A DNA stretch of 64,000 nucleotides, from NCBI GenBank assembly GCA_900557185.1, contig USRP01000001.1, forward strand, positions 1 to 64,000, read 5' to 3'. Made by a program: the position numbers and the translations under genes. Source of the stretch: an uncultured Mycoplasmatota bacterium. GTDB lineage: Bacteria > Bacillota_I > Bacilli_A > RF39 > UBA660. Positions 36,167 to 45,874 of this stretch are shown here, piece after piece. The notes under the pieces were generated by a model. That model was given only the letters and a program-made list of their open reading frames with translations. It did no database searches and was not told where the DNA came from. The number at the start of each line of letters is the position of its first letter. Position 1 is the first letter of the stretch.

Positions 36167-37857
36167 TTACAGAAAAATTAGGAGAGTTATTAACGAATGT
36201 TGCGCAAACATGTGGCTATGATGATACATTTACTGTCATTTTATCGAATCGTCCAGAGTTATGTGATTATCAAAGCGATACTGCTTTTCAATTAGCAAAG
36301 AAATATCACAAAGCTCCGATGATGATTGGGACAGAAATTGTAGATGCTTTAAAAAAGATTGACAATTTTGAATCTTATTTTAAAGAAGTATCATTTGCAG
36401 CACCTGGTTTTATTAATATGTCTTTGAGTGATACATTTATTAAAGAAAAATTGGTAGATATGATGAATCATGAGAAGTTTCATTTAAAACAACCAGAACA
36501 AGTAAAAACATTTGTGCTTGATTATGGTGGACCAAATGTGGCAAAACCGCTTCACGTAGGACATATGCGTACTGCGATTGTAGGAGAGAGTATTAAACGT
36601 ATTATTAATTATGTTGGTCATAAAACGATTAGTGATGTTCATTTAGGAGATTATGGATTACAAATTGGGCAAGTAATTTATGGTGTTTTAAAGGATCAAA
36701 AAGATATCAATGATATTACGTTAGAATATTTAGAAGATATTTATCCAAAGATGAGTGCTCTTTGTAAAGAAGATGATGAGATTAAAGAAAAGTGTGCAGC
36801 GATTACGAAGAGCTTACAAGATGGGGAACCAACGTATCAAGAATTATGGAAAGTAATTTTAGAGATTAGTGGAAATGATATTAAACGTTTATATCGTTAT
36901 TTGGATGTTTCTTTTGACCTATGGCAAGGAGAAAGTGATGCTTATAAGTATATTGCTCCAACAGAAGAAATTCTTCATGAGAAGGGCCTTATTGAGGACA
37001 GTGAAGGTGCGAAAGTGGTAGAAGTAAAGAGTGAAGAAGATACGAAAGAAGTACCACCACTGATTTGGCAAAAGAGTAATGGTGCCTATCTTTATGGGAC
37101 AACTGATCTCGCAACCATCTATGAACGTGAACAGAGATTTCAACCAGATTATATTTGTTATGTCGTAGATAATCGTCAAAATCTTCATTTTGAACAAGTA
37201 TTCCGTGTTGCGAAAAAAGCAGGAATAACAGATGCCAATTTAGAATTCTTAGGTTATGGAACCGTGAATGGAGAAGATGGAAAACCATATAAAACAAGAA
37301 GTGGAAACACACCAAAATTAGATGGTTTATTTGAACAGACAAAAGAGATATTCTTATCTAAAAAAGAAGAGAATAAAGAAAAGAACGATGAAGATATTCG
37401 TAAGATTGTAAATGCAATATTAAAATTTGCGGATTTACAAAACAGTCGTGAAAGAGATTATATTTTCGATATTCATAAATTTTCTAATACAGTAGGAAAA
37501 ACAGGACCATATATTTTATATACTTATTTAAGAATTGATAAAATATTAAAACAAGTAGAGGTTCCAACTCGTTTATCTTCTCAAATTTATAATGAAACAG
37601 ATCGTAATTTACGTTTAAAATTATTAGAATTGGATAAAGTAATCTTAGCAGCTTTTGAAGATAGAAAGCCAAATTATATTGCTGATTATATTTATCAATT
37701 ATCAGACTTAGCCAATTCATTCTATCAAAACAATCATCTTGCAAATTTGGAAGATCAAACAAAGAAAAATGATTGGTTATATGTATTGACACTGACGAAT
37801 AAAGTGTTAAAAGAAATGTTATTTCTAATTGGAATAGAAATACCAACTTTTATGTAA
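36163..37857 (+). CDS. argS: Arginyl-tRNA synthetase
   Basis: Class I synthetase, 564 residues. N-terminal Add1 domain (1-115), HIGH-type signature GGPNVAKPLHVGHMRTAIVG near residue 123-142, and the C-terminal DALR anticodon-binding domain ending EIPTFM. The KMSKS loop is in the degenerate form common in ArgRS. It reads the tRNA-Arg family that includes the tRNA at 1034-1110. Overlaps ywiB by 4 nt. Confidence 0.96.
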   Translation: MITEKLGELLTNVAQTCGYDDTFTVILSNRPELCDYQSDTAFQLAKKYHKAPMMIGTEIVDALKKIDNFESYFKEVSFAAPGFINMSLSDTFIKEKLVDMMNHEKFHLKQPEQVKTFVLDYGGPNVAKPLHVGHMRTAIVGESIKRIINYVGHKTISDVHLGDYGLQIGQVIYGVLKDQKDINDITLEYLEDIYPKMSALCKEDDEIKEKCAAITKSLQDGEPTYQELWKVILEISGNDIKRLYRYLDVSFDLWQGESDAYKYIAPTEEILHEKGLIEDSEGAKVVEVKSEEDTKEVPPLIWQKSNGAYLYGTTDLATIYEREQRFQPDYICYVVDNRQNLHFEQVFRVAKKAGITDANLEFLGYGTVNGEDGKPYKTRSGNTPKLDGLFEQTKEIFLSKKEENKEKNDEDIRKIVNAILKFADLQNSRERDYIFDIHKFSNTVGKTGPYILYTYLRIDKILKQVEVPTRLSSQIYNETDRNLRLKLLELDKVILAAFEDRKPNYIADYIYQLSDLANSFYQNNHLANLEDQTKKNDWLYVLTLTNKVLKEMLFLIGIEIPTFM

Positions 37858-37876
37858 ATCGTATATGGAGGGAATT

Positions 37877-38311
37877 ATGAAATTAAAAAACATGTCAAAA
37901 GAAGAGTTAGAATTAATGTCTTATACAGATTTAACAGAAATGTTAATAAAAGAAAATAAAAAACCAATGAATACTCCTACTGTATTCCATAAAATTTGTG
38001 ATTTATTAGGATATAGTGAAGATGAATATGCTTCAAAGATAGGAGATTATTATACATCTCTAACCATAGATAAACGTTTTGTATTATTAGATAATAATGA
38101 ATGGGATTTAAGAGATCATCACAGTATTGATCTTTCTTTAGAAGAAGATGATGAGGAAGATGAAGAAATGATGGAAGAAGAGGTTGAAGAACCTGAGGAA
38201 GAAGAAGAAAATATCGATGAAGTTAATACAGATGAAGAGTTAGAAGTAGATGACGATGATGACATCGATGAATTAAATATTATTTCTGATGAAGATGATG
38301 AAATGGAATAG
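37877..38311 (+). CDS. rpoE: DNA-directed RNA polymerase delta subunit
   Basis: 144 residues. N-terminal HARE-HTH domain (about 1-80, ELELMSYTDLTEMLIKENKKPMNT) and an extremely acidic, disordered C-terminal tail (runs of Asp/Glu from ~90). Delta is a Firmicutes-specific RNA polymerase subunit that speeds recycling and makes promoters sensitive to initiating NTPs. GGAGGG sets the ATG at 37877. Follows argS by 19 nt and ends in a terminator. Confidence 0.93.
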   Translation: MKLKNMSKEELELMSYTDLTEMLIKENKKPMNTPTVFHKICDLLGYSEDEYASKIGDYYTSLTIDKRFVLLDNNEWDLRDHHSIDLSLEEDDEEDEEMMEEEVEEPEEEEENIDEVNTDEELEVDDDDDIDELNIISDEDDEME

Positions 38312-38334
38312 CCAACTTTTTGGCTATTTTTTTG
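38306..38334 (+). terminator. Terminator of rpoE
   Basis: ATAGCCA/TGGCTAT hairpin followed by T7. Confidence 0.85.
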
Positions 38335-38457
38335 GTGGAAAGGTGAAAAACGTTGATTTTATAAGGAATTTATACGAAAAATGTTGCAATTATGTCAAAA
38401 TAATGATATTCTTAAAATGTAAGCAAGATAGCTTAACATAATAGGAGGTAGAACATA

Positions 38458-38730
38458 ATGACAAAAGCAAATTTAATCGATTACATTGCAGAAGAAACAG
38501 GATTAACAAAAGCTGATGCTACTCGTGCTTTAGATGCAATGATGAGCGGAATTGTGAAAGGGTTAAAAGAAGAAGGAAAAGTAACTTTAACTGGATTCTG
38601 TACTTTTAACGCAGTTCACAAAGATGCTAAAGTTGGACGTAATCCAAGAACTGGAGAAGCTGTTCAAATTCCTGCAAGAGTTGCTGCTGTTATCAAAGCT
38701 GGTTCTAAATTAAAAGACGCTTTAAACTAA
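38458..38730 (+). CDS. hup: HU-family DNA-binding protein
   Basis: 90 residues, the standard HU length. VGRNPRTGEAVQIPARVAAVIKAGSKLKDALN is the DNA-binding arm and C-terminal helix. Bends and compacts DNA. It has its own RBS (AGGAGGTAGAAC) and a promoter-like TTGCAA-17-TATTCT upstream (from ~38382). Confidence 0.96.
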   Translation: MTKANLIDYIAEETGLTKADATRALDAMMSGIVKGLKEEGKVTLTGFCTFNAVHKDAKVGRNPRTGEAVQIPARVAAVIKAGSKLKDALN

Positions 38731-38751
38731 AAGGCATTATGCCTTTTTTTA
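38728..38751 (+). terminator. Terminator of hup
   Basis: AAAAGGCAT/ATGCCTTTT with a T7 tract, starting inside the stop codon. Confidence 0.85.
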
Positions 38752-38761
38752 TTACTTATTT

Positions 38762-39832
38762 ATGAAGAAATTTCAAAAAGCTCTTTTACTTTTAAAAGAA
38801 ATAAAAAAGAATAACCAGCAAGCATATATTGTCGGAGGATTTGTCAGAGATTATTTAAGAGGTATATGGAATCATGACATTGATATTTGTACTAGTATGA
38901 CTCCTGATTTATTAAAAAAGCATTTTGTTGTAAAAGAAGAACATTATGGATCTACTGTGATTGAGTACCAAGGAGAATATTTTGAAGTAACGACTTTCCG
39001 TAAAGAAATCGGAAGTAAACAAAATCGCTATCCTGCTAAAATACTTTATACATCTTCTTTAGAGGAAGATTTAAAACGACGTGATTTTCGAATGAATGCG
39101 ATTTGTATGGATGAAAATAAGAAAATAGTAGATTTACTTGGTGGAAAAGAAGATATCCAAAAGAAATTAATTGTAAGTATTGGAAATCCAGAACAAAGAT
39201 TAGAAGAAGATGCACTACGTATATTACGAGCAATTCGTTTCGCTACGACATTAAATTTCACATTAGAATCTTCTTTATCACAGGCGATTATCAAACAAAA
39301 ACATTTATTAAAAGAAATATCTTATCAACGTAAAAAAGAAGAATTAGAACGTATATTCTCATCAAAGCAAGCAGTTCAAGGAAGAAAATTGTTGATTGAA
39401 CATCAGTTATTAGATGTATTAGAAATTCCAAATTTAAAAAACACAGTTTTATATCCGAATTCTTTATTAATATGGATGCAGTTAGGAGTCGATGATATTT
39501 ATCCATTTACCAAAGAAGAAAAGAAAAAGATGAAGTATTTACGTAAATGTAAGAAAGAAGAATGGAATATTTACCGTATTTATGAATCTGATTTAGATAC
39601 AGCAATTTTAATTGGTATGATGAAAGGAAAAGGAAGAGAAGAGATTACAATATTAAAAAAGAATCTTCCTATCCAGACTAGAAAAGATATTCATATTACA
39701 AGTGAAGAGTTACAACAACTGATAGCAAAAGAAAAAATAGCTGATTTCTACCAAAAAATAGAACAAGCAATTTTAACAAATCAATTAAAAAATGAAAATG
39801 ATGAGATAAAAAAATGGATACAAAATCATTGA
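38762..39832 (+). CDS. cca: CCA-adding tRNA nucleotidyltransferase / poly(A) polymerase family
   Basis: 356 residues. Class II nucleotidyltransferase head: AYIVGGFVRDYLRG (Gly-Gly), then HDIDICTS for the two metal-binding Asp, RRDFRMNAI and EEDALRILRAIRF as neck motifs. It builds or repairs the tRNA 3' CCA. Both tRNAs here encode CCA, so repair may be the main role. The ATG at 38762 is only 11 nt after the hup terminator and no Shine-Dalgarno is visible; translation may be leaderless or start unusually. Confidence 0.9.
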   Translation: MKKFQKALLLLKEIKKNNQQAYIVGGFVRDYLRGIWNHDIDICTSMTPDLLKKHFVVKEEHYGSTVIEYQGEYFEVTTFRKEIGSKQNRYPAKILYTSSLEEDLKRRDFRMNAICMDENKKIVDLLGGKEDIQKKLIVSIGNPEQRLEEDALRILRAIRFATTLNFTLESSLSQAIIKQKHLLKEISYQRKKEELERIFSSKQAVQGRKLLIEHQLLDVLEIPNLKNTVLYPNSLLIWMQLGVDDIYPFTKEEKKKMKYLRKCKKEEWNIYRIYESDLDTAILIGMMKGKGREEITILKKNLPIQTRKDIHITSEELQQLIAKEKIADFYQKIEQAILTNQLKNENDEIKKWIQNH

Positions 39833-39839
39833 TAATTTC

Positions 39840-39868
39840 TATACAGAAAATCAAATCTTTAGTATAAT
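39840..39868 (+). promoter_or_regulatory. Promoter of dnaD-nth
   Basis: TATACA (39840-39845), 17-nt spacer, TATAAT (39863-39868), the same form as at 6359-6387. Confidence 0.65.
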
Positions 39869-39886
39869 AAAAAGCAGGTGATGTTT

Positions 39887-40540
39887 ATGATGGATAAAAT
39901 CATTGAATTATTAAAACAGTCAACCGGAACATTTCCTTTGCTGTTATTACATCATTATAAAGATTTAAAATTATCTGACTCAGAGTTTATTCTATTAGTA
40001 GAATTATTAAATACGGATTTAGAATTTAATCCGAAAAAGATGAGTCAAGATTTAAAGATGGATTTAAATGATGTCTTAGAAGAAATGAATGGTTTAGTAG
40101 ATAAAGGTATTTTAAAGATTGAAGTCCGTAAAGTGAGAAATTTAAGATCGGAATATATTAATTTAGATGACCTTTATGAGAAATTAGCATTCTTTATTGT
40201 CAATGAAGATGAGTCAAGTAATAGTGAAAATATTTTTGATATATTTGAAAGAGAATTTGGTCGTACATTATCACCGATGGAATACGAGATTATTCAGAGT
40301 TGGTGTGGTGGTGAATTCAGTCAAGAATTAATTGTTCTAGCACTCAAAGAAGCGACTTATAATGGAGCGAATAATCTAAGATATATCGATAAGATTTTGT
40401 ATGAGTGGAAGAAAAAAGGTATTAAAACAAAAGAGGATGTGGAAAAACAAAAGAATGAATTTCACAAAAAGAAAGAGTTACAAACAAAAGAATTGTTTGA
40501 CTATGATTGGTTAAATGAACGAGAAGATACAAGCAATTAG
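39887..40540 (+). CDS. dnaD: DNA replication initiation protein DnaD
   Basis: 217 residues. N-terminal winged-helix part (about 1-100) and a C-terminal DnaD/DnaB2 domain with GRTLSPMEYEIIQSWCGGEFSQELIVLALKEA and YIDKILYEWKKKGIKT (YxxxIL-W motif). Primosome loader in Firmicutes. AGGTG at 39876-39880 fits ATGs at 39887 or 39890. Overlaps nth by 26 nt, the Bacillus order dnaD-nth. Confidence 0.93.
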   Translation: MMDKIIELLKQSTGTFPLLLLHHYKDLKLSDSEFILLVELLNTDLEFNPKKMSQDLKMDLNDVLEEMNGLVDKGILKIEVRKVRNLRSEYINLDDLYEKLAFFIVNEDESSNSENIFDIFEREFGRTLSPMEYEIIQSWCGGEFSQELIVLALKEATYNGANNLRYIDKILYEWKKKGIKTKEDVEKQKNEFHKKKELQTKELFDYDWLNEREDTSN

Positions 40541-41156
40541 TGATTATTTAGATGAATTATATCCCAATCCTCGTTGTGAGTTAAATTATACAAAAGATTA
40601 TGAATTGTTACTTGCTGTCATGTTAAGTGCACAAACAACGGATAAGAGAGTCAATCAAGTAACTAGTGTTTTATTTCAGAAATATCCGACTTTACAGGCT
40701 TTAGAACAAGCTGATATCAAAGATATTGAACAGATTATAAAACCAATTGGAACTTATACAAAAAAAGCGAAAAACGTACATGAAATTGCTACACATTTAC
40801 TAAAAGAACAGAATGGAATTGTACCCAATGATCGCGAGTACTTAGAGACTCTTCCGGGAGTAGGTAGAAAGACAACCAATGTTGTACTTAGTAATTTATA
40901 TGATGCGAAGTGTATTGCTGTGGATACACATGTTGCACGTGTTAGTGTTCGTTTAGGCTTAGCACGAAAAAATGATGATGTGAGAACGATTGAAAATAAG
41001 TTAACGAAGAAATTTCCTAAAGAGAGTTTAGGACGTTTACATCATCAACTCGTATTATTTGGAAGATATCATTGCAAGGCGAGAAATCCAGAGTGTGAAA
41101 GTTGTAAGTTATATGACATTTGTAAATCAAAAGACAAGAAAAAAGTATCTGAATAG
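40515..41156 (+). CDS. nth: Endonuclease III
   Basis: 213 residues. Helix-hairpin-helix LPGVGRKTTNVVL with the catalytic Lys in this hairpin, catalytic Asp in VDTHVARVS, and the C-terminal [4Fe-4S] ligands CKARNPECESCKLYDIC. DNA glycosylase/AP lyase for oxidised pyrimidines. The first ATG lies inside the dnaD end, so the genes are coupled. Confidence 0.95.
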   Translation: MNEKIQAISDYLDELYPNPRCELNYTKDYELLLAVMLSAQTTDKRVNQVTSVLFQKYPTLQALEQADIKDIEQIIKPIGTYTKKAKNVHEIATHLLKEQNGIVPNDREYLETLPGVGRKTTNVVLSNLYDAKCIAVDTHVARVSVRLGLARKNDDVRTIENKLTKKFPKESLGRLHHQLVLFGRYHCKARNPECESCKLYDICKSKDKKKVSE

Positions 41157-41166
41157 ATACTTTTTA
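41141..41166. terminator. Bidirectional terminator
   Basis: AAAAGTATCT/AGATACTTTT around GAAT with T-tracts, between converging nth and lemA-like genes. Confidence 0.8.
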
Positions 41167-41715
41167 TAGTTTAAAATCATTTGTAATATCATCGTTCATA
41201 TCTTTTCCATCAAAGTAATTTTTTACTTTATAATGAAGTAAAAAAGCGAGAATATTAGAAGGAAAAGAACGAACTAATTTATTATAAGTTGTTACAATGC
41301 TATTATAGTACTCTCTACAAGCATATATTTCTGCTTCTGATTCGTTTAAAGAAATTTCTATTTTTAAATAAGATTCACACGTTTTTAATATATCGTATTT
41401 TTCTTTGTATTGATGAAATTCATTAATTCCATCATAAAGTTTACGATCTAAATCAAAATTAGATAATTTACGAGAACGTAATTTTACAATCTCTTCTAAT
41501 ACTTCTTCTTTCTCATCTAATTTCGCATTGGTTTTAATAATGTGAATTGATTTATTGAGCAAATCGAAGCGTTTTCTTAATACTGAATCAATATTAGCTT
41601 CAGCTTCATTTAAACGAATAAAACAGTTCTGAAATTTGTTATAACACTGAATACAAAGTATTAATAAAATACAAACTATAATACAAATCACAAGAAAAAA
41701 CATAAATACGTTCAT
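41164..41715 (-). CDS. LemA family protein
   Basis: 183 residues: one N-terminal membrane span (6-24) and a helical LemA domain (NKFQNCFIRLNEAEANIDSVLRKRFDLLNK; a YNSIVTTYNKLVRSFPSNILA motif near the C-terminus). Role unknown in the family. RBS GGTGATAG. Monocistronic, minus strand. Confidence 0.88.
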   Translation of the reverse strand: MNVFMFFLVICIIVCILLILCIQCYNKFQNCFIRLNEAEANIDSVLRKRFDLLNKSIHIIKTNAKLDEKEEVLEEIVKLRSRKLSNFDLDRKLYDGINEFHQYKEKYDILKTCESYLKIEISLNESEAEIYACREYYNSIVTTYNKLVRSFPSNILAFLLHYKVKNYFDGKDMNDDITNDFKL

Positions 41716-41766
41716 ACTATCACCAAGAATATTATAGCAAATTTCAGATTACTTGACTAGTATATT

Positions 41767-42144
41767 CTAATTTGGAATAAATTCTGGGCTGTAATTAATC
41801 TTCTCATAGAATTTGAAGTAGTCAATGTAAATGGTAAGAAGTAAATACCATTCTCCATTCGTTGGATTACTAATAATAATATGGTCACGACCAGCTTGTT
41901 CTACAATTCCTGAGAATTTAAGATCACGCCATTCTTTAGAGTCTGGGAATGTCATATAGACATCTACTTTTTTTCCTTTATTTAATCTTAGAATATTTTC
42001 AATATAAGATTGCTCCATTGGGAAATCTCCTGTCATGGTAGGAACCGTTTGTTGGTTGGGAATATTTCCACTGCCTGTGAATATTGGAGCTCCGGTAAAA
42101 TTACTACTATTATTTGTTCCTGGAAAAAAACTATTTTGATTCAT
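41767..42144 (-). CDS. gerQ: Spore coat protein GerQ
   Basis: 125 residues. An Asn/Pro/Gly-rich N-terminus (1-55) and the conserved C-terminal GerQ domain (SYIENILRLNKGKKVDVYMTFPDSKEWRDLKFSGIVEQAGRDHIIISNP region). In Bacillus GerQ (YwdL) is in the inner coat, is crosslinked and is needed for CwlJ-dependent cortex lysis at germination. GGGTGAAATAA precedes the ATG at 42144. No cwlJ is adjacent here. Confidence 0.9.
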   Translation of the reverse strand: MNQNSFFPGTNNSSNFTGAPIFTGSGNIPNQQTVPTMTGDFPMEQSYIENILRLNKGKKVDVYMTFPDSKEWRDLKFSGIVEQAGRDHIIISNPTNGEWYLLLTIYIDYFKFYEKINYSPEFIPN

Positions 42145-42258
42145 ATTTATTTCACCCTTTCTAATAAACGATATGCGAAAATGTGTCAAATATGTAAAAA
42201 AGATGATTTCAAATGAATGGAGATATGGTATAATGCTTATGTTAGAAAGGGGTTAAGT

Positions 42259-42834
42259 ATGAAAGTAACAGTAGGGATTTCAGCACATCATGTTCATTTA
42301 ACAAAAGAAGATTTAGAGATTCTTTTTGGAGAAGGATATGAATTGACTGTCAATCGAGATATTAATCAACCTGGTCAATTTGCGAGTAATGAGTTTGTAA
42401 CGATTCGTACAGAAAAAAGCGAAATTGCACATATTCGTATTTTAGGACCAGTCCGTTCATATACACAAGTAGAATTATCAAAAACAGATTATATTAAATT
42501 AGGATTAGATGCACCGATTAGAGAATCAGGAGAAGTAGAAAATAGTGCCAAAGTAACGATTATCGGACCAAAAGGAATGATAGAAAGAGAAGCTGGTATT
42601 ATCGCAACACGTCATATTCACGTTCCAGTAGAAGATGCTGAAAAATTAGGATTAGCAGGACATGATTATGTCAGTGTAAAAGTTCCTGGTCCAAAAGGTG
42701 GTATTATGTATCACGTATCATTACGTATTGCTCCTAATTCTTATTATGAAATGCATATTGATACAGATGATGCTAATGCTTTTCAAATCAAGAATGGTGC
42801 AGAGTTAGAAATTTATAAGGATATTGAAGAATGA
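42259..42834 (+). CDS. pduL: Phosphate propanoyltransferase PduL type (phosphotransacylase)
   Basis: 191 residues with the duplicated PduL beta-barrel: VGISAHHVHLTKEDLEILFG and RHIHVPVEDAEKLGL hold the His ligands of the metal site. It interconverts acyl-CoA and acyl phosphate. With no microcompartment genes around, it probably serves as the acetate/phosphotransacetylase step. GAAAGGGG sets the ATG at 42259. Overlaps the next gene by 4 nt. Confidence 0.92.
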   Translation: MKVTVGISAHHVHLTKEDLEILFGEGYELTVNRDINQPGQFASNEFVTIRTEKSEIAHIRILGPVRSYTQVELSKTDYIKLGLDAPIRESGEVENSAKVTIIGPKGMIEREAGIIATRHIHVPVEDAEKLGLAGHDYVSVKVPGPKGGIMYHVSLRIAPNSYYEMHIDTDDANAFQIKNGAELEIYKDIEE

Positions 42835-43052
42835 GTCAGCAAATTCAAATCTGTGATCGCTGTAAAGCAATCAAAAAAGAAGATATAGAATATGTGAAAA
42901 AGACATATTCGGATTGTAATATACAAGTAGGTTGTTGTAATTTATGTGGAATAGGGCGTAGTAAACCATTTGTTATTTATAACCATGTTCCCATAATTGC
43001 TGATACGTTTGAAGAAGTAATCAAAAAATTGGAAGCAAGAAGGAAGTCATGA
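42831..43052 (+). CDS. DUF1450 protein, YuzB-like
   Basis: 73 residues. Cys-rich: CDRCKAIK near the N-terminus and CCNLCGIGRSKPFV in the middle, the DUF1450 pattern. Possibly binds a metal or Fe-S cluster; function unknown. Starts in ATGA overlap with pduL. Confidence 0.8.
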   Translation: MSQQIQICDRCKAIKKEDIEYVKKTYSDCNIQVGCCNLCGIGRSKPFVIYNHVPIIADTFEEVIKKLEARRKS

Positions 43053-43068
43053 TGACTTCCTTTCTTTT
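43038..43068 (+). terminator. Terminator of pduL-DUF1450
   Basis: AAGGAAGTCAT/ATGACTTCCTT hairpin across the stop codon, followed by T-rich sequence. Confidence 0.8.
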
Positions 43069-43161
43069 AAACACAATACTTTTTGTCAATATACGTAAAT
43101 AAAAAGTAAAATTGCTATATTTTCTAATAAAATTATTCTATAATAAAGATAGAGGTGGCTT

Positions 43162-45294
43162 ATGCAAGAAAGAGTATTAGAAATATTAAAAGAAGAAGAA
43201 CGTGCCTATAGTATTGAAGAATTGGAAACAATTTTAGGAATTCGCACTGCAGATGAATTAAAAGATTTATTAAGTGTATTACGAGATTTGGAAAATTCTT
43301 TAAAAGTTTATCATACCAATAAAGGAAATTATATGTTATTTAACAACAGTCATCTAAGAGTTGGAAAATTAATTGGAAATAAAAAAGGATTTGGTTTTGT
43401 TGATATAGAAGGAGACGAAGATGTATTTATTCCTCCTACTTGTATGAATGGAGCAATTCATGGTGATCAAGTTGTCGTTGAAATTACTTCGAAAAAAGGT
43501 TTGGATTTAGAAGGTAGAATTGTCAAAGTAATCGATCGTAAATTACACCAAATTGTCGGTGAGTTTTACTATAAGGCTGGGGTAGGACACATTGATCCAG
43601 ATGATAAAAAAATTAATATTCGTATTGATATCGAACAAAGTAAAACAATGGGGGCTATGAATGGCCATAAAGTCCTTGTTCGTTTAATTGGCAAAGGAGA
43701 AAAAGGAAACTATAAAGGAGAAGTTATTAAGATATTAGGGCATAAAAATGATCCTGGTGTCGATATTTTGTCAATTGTTAGTAAATATGAAATCGAAGAT
43801 ACATTTTCTGATGAAGTGATGGAAGCAGTAGAAAAAATTCCAATGGAAGTAACTGAAGAAGAATATGTTGGACGAAGAGATTTAAGAGATAAAGTAATCT
43901 TTACAATCGATGGAGCAGATGCGAAAGATTTAGATGATGCTGTTTCTATCGATAAGTTAGAAAATGGTCATTACTTATTAGGGGTTCATATTGCCGATGT
44001 ATCTCATTATGTAAAAGAAAATGGTGTCATTGATCAAGATGCATTTGAAAGAGGAACCAGTGTTTATTTAGCAGATAGAGTGATTCCAATGTTACCTCAT
44101 AAATTGTCAAATGGAATTTGTTCTTTAAATGGTGGTGTTGATCGCTTAACGATTAGTTGTGATATGGAAATTGATGAACAGGGAAATGTTGTCGATTATG
44201 ATATTTATGAAAGTGTCATTAATTCTAAAAAGAGAATGACTTATCAAGCAGTCAATGATATTTTAGAAAAAAATATTGTCGAACCAGGTTATGAACCATT
44301 TGTAGATGACTTAAAAGAAATGGAGAAGCTTGCTCATATTCTCCGTAAAAATAAAGAAAGACGTGGCTATATTGACTTTGATATCGATGAAGCAAAAATT
44401 ATTGTCGATGAAAAAGGAGAAGCAGTTGATGTAAAATTAAGAGAAAGAGGTACGGGAGAAAAATTAATCGAAGATTTTATGATTGCTGCCAATGAAACCG
44501 TAGCAACACATATTTATTATATGGAACTTCCATTTATCTATCGTATCCATGGAAAACCAAATGAAGAAAAGATTGATAGTTTTGCTCAATTCTTAAAGAC
44601 TTTAGGAATATCTATTCAATACAAAAAAGATGATATTACACCTAAAGAGATGCAACAAGTATTAAATAGTTTAAGAGAAAATAAATTATTCCATTTACTT
44701 TCTAGTCTTCTTTTAAGAAGTATGCAAAAAGCTGTATATGATAAAACTAATATTGGACACTTTGGACTTGCAAGTAAATGTTATACGCATTTTACTTCGC
44801 CAATCCGTCGTTATCCAGACCAAACAGTACATCGTTTACTAAGAACTTATTTATTTGATAAAAAATTAGATCCGGAAACAATTCGTACATGGGATTTAAA
44901 ATTAATTTCAATTGCTCAACACTCTAGTGAAAAAGAAAGAAATGCGATTAGTTGTGAACGTGAAGTAGACGATATGAAGAAAGCTGAATATATGATGAAA
45001 CATATTGGAGAGGAATATGAAGGTATGATTACCAGCGTTCTTAACTTTGGTATGTTTGTCGAATTAGATAACTTGATTGAAGGTTTAATTGCCGATGATA
45101 GTATGAGAGGAGATACTTATTATTACGATGAATCTACTTTCTCATATGTAGGTAAGAATTCTGGAAAGAGATATCGTTTAGGAGACCGTGTTAAAGTAAC
45201 GGTATTAAATGCCAATAAAGAAAATAAAACCGTAGATTTTATTTTAAGTGAAATGAAAGATATGAAAAAACAAGAAAAAGAAGCATCTAATTAG
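43162..45294 (+). CDS. rnr: Ribonuclease R
   Basis: 710 residues: N-terminal winged-helix/CSD region (GKLIGNKKGFGFVDIEGDEDVFIPP), RNB catalytic domain with the Asp cluster IDGADAKDLDDAVS and ADRVIPMLPHKLSN, and a C-terminal S1 domain (YEGMITSVLNFGMFVEL). A 3'-5' exoribonuclease that degrades structured RNA and mRNAs freed by tmRNA. In line with that, smpB is two genes downstream. RBS AGAGGTGGC. Confidence 0.95.
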   Translation: MQERVLEILKEEERAYSIEELETILGIRTADELKDLLSVLRDLENSLKVYHTNKGNYMLFNNSHLRVGKLIGNKKGFGFVDIEGDEDVFIPPTCMNGAIHGDQVVVEITSKKGLDLEGRIVKVIDRKLHQIVGEFYYKAGVGHIDPDDKKINIRIDIEQSKTMGAMNGHKVLVRLIGKGEKGNYKGEVIKILGHKNDPGVDILSIVSKYEIEDTFSDEVMEAVEKIPMEVTEEEYVGRRDLRDKVIFTIDGADAKDLDDAVSIDKLENGHYLLGVHIADVSHYVKENGVIDQDAFERGTSVYLADRVIPMLPHKLSNGICSLNGGVDRLTISCDMEIDEQGNVVDYDIYESVINSKKRMTYQAVNDILEKNIVEPGYEPFVDDLKEMEKLAHILRKNKERRGYIDFDIDEAKIIVDEKGEAVDVKLRERGTGEKLIEDFMIAANETVATHIYYMELPFIYRIHGKPNEEKIDSFAQFLKTLGISIQYKKDDITPKEMQQVLNSLRENKLFHLLSSLLLRSMQKAVYDKTNIGHFGLASKCYTHFTSPIRRYPDQTVHRLLRTYLFDKKLDPETIRTWDLKLISIAQHSSEKERNAISCEREVDDMKKAEYMMKHIGEEYEGMITSVLNFGMFVELDNLIEGLIADDSMRGDTYYYDESTFSYVGKNSGKRYRLGDRVKVTVLNANKENKTVDFILSEMKDMKKQEKEASN

Positions 45295-45306
45295 ATGCTC
45301 TCTTTA
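45281..45306 (+). terminator. Weak hairpin after rnr
   Basis: AAGCATCT/AGATGCT across the rnr stop with only a mixed TCTCTTT tail; perhaps a partial terminator. Confidence 0.45.
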
Positions 45307-45321
45307 TTTAAGGGGTGAATT

Positions 45322-45855
45322 ATGACTTTATATTTAGTAAGACATGGAGAAACAGATTGGAATTTAGAAAATAGAATTCAAGGGGATAGTGATATTCCAT
45401 TAAATCAAACAGGAATTTTACAAGCAAGAGAAGTGAAAGATAAGTTAAAAGATATTGCATTTGATCTTTGTTATACTTCTCCTTTAGAAAGAGCCTATAA
45501 AACAGCCCAAATCATCATCGAAGGGAAATGCCCAATTATTTCTGTTCCCGAGCTCATAGAGCGTGATTTTGGTAAAATAGAGGGGAATCCAATCACATCA
45601 GAACAATCTAAAAAATATTGGAACTATCAATTAAACTCTAGTGATGATGAAGTAGAACCAGTAAGACATCTATTAGACCGTACGAGAAACTTTTTAATAA
45701 AATTATTACAAGAACATAGAAATCAAACCATTTTAATTGTTACCCACGGTTCTACATTAAGAGCACTACACTATAACATAACTGGCTATCAAACAACAGA
45801 AGACTTCATGAAATTTCAAGTTCAAAATTGTCAAATCTTTCAATATGAGATATAA
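45322..45855 (+). CDS. Histidine phosphatase family protein (phosphoglycerate mutase-like)
   Basis: 177 residues. [10 protein letters not shown] gives the phosphohistidine His8, with the RIQG and PLNQTG loop, and [10 protein letters not shown] holds the second His. Short members like this are broad phosphatases (CobC/PhoE/GpmB-like), not the glycolytic mutase. It overlaps the smpB upstream region by a few nt. Confidence 0.9.
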   Translation: MTLYLVRHGETDWNLENRIQGDSDIPLNQTGILQAREVKDKLKDIAFDLCYTSPLERAYKTAQIIIEGKCPIISVPELIERDFGKIEGNPITSEQSKKYWNYQLNSSDDEVEPVRHLLDRTRNFLIKLLQEHRNQTILIVTHGSTLRALHYNITGYQTTEDFMKFQVQNCQIFQYEI

Positions 45856-45874
45856 TGAAAACGTTGGTGATAAC

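Noticed and set aside
36989..37342. 117-codon minus-strand frame inside argS
   Set aside because: Antisense shadow of a well-conserved gene; His/Leu/Phe-rich with no RBS.
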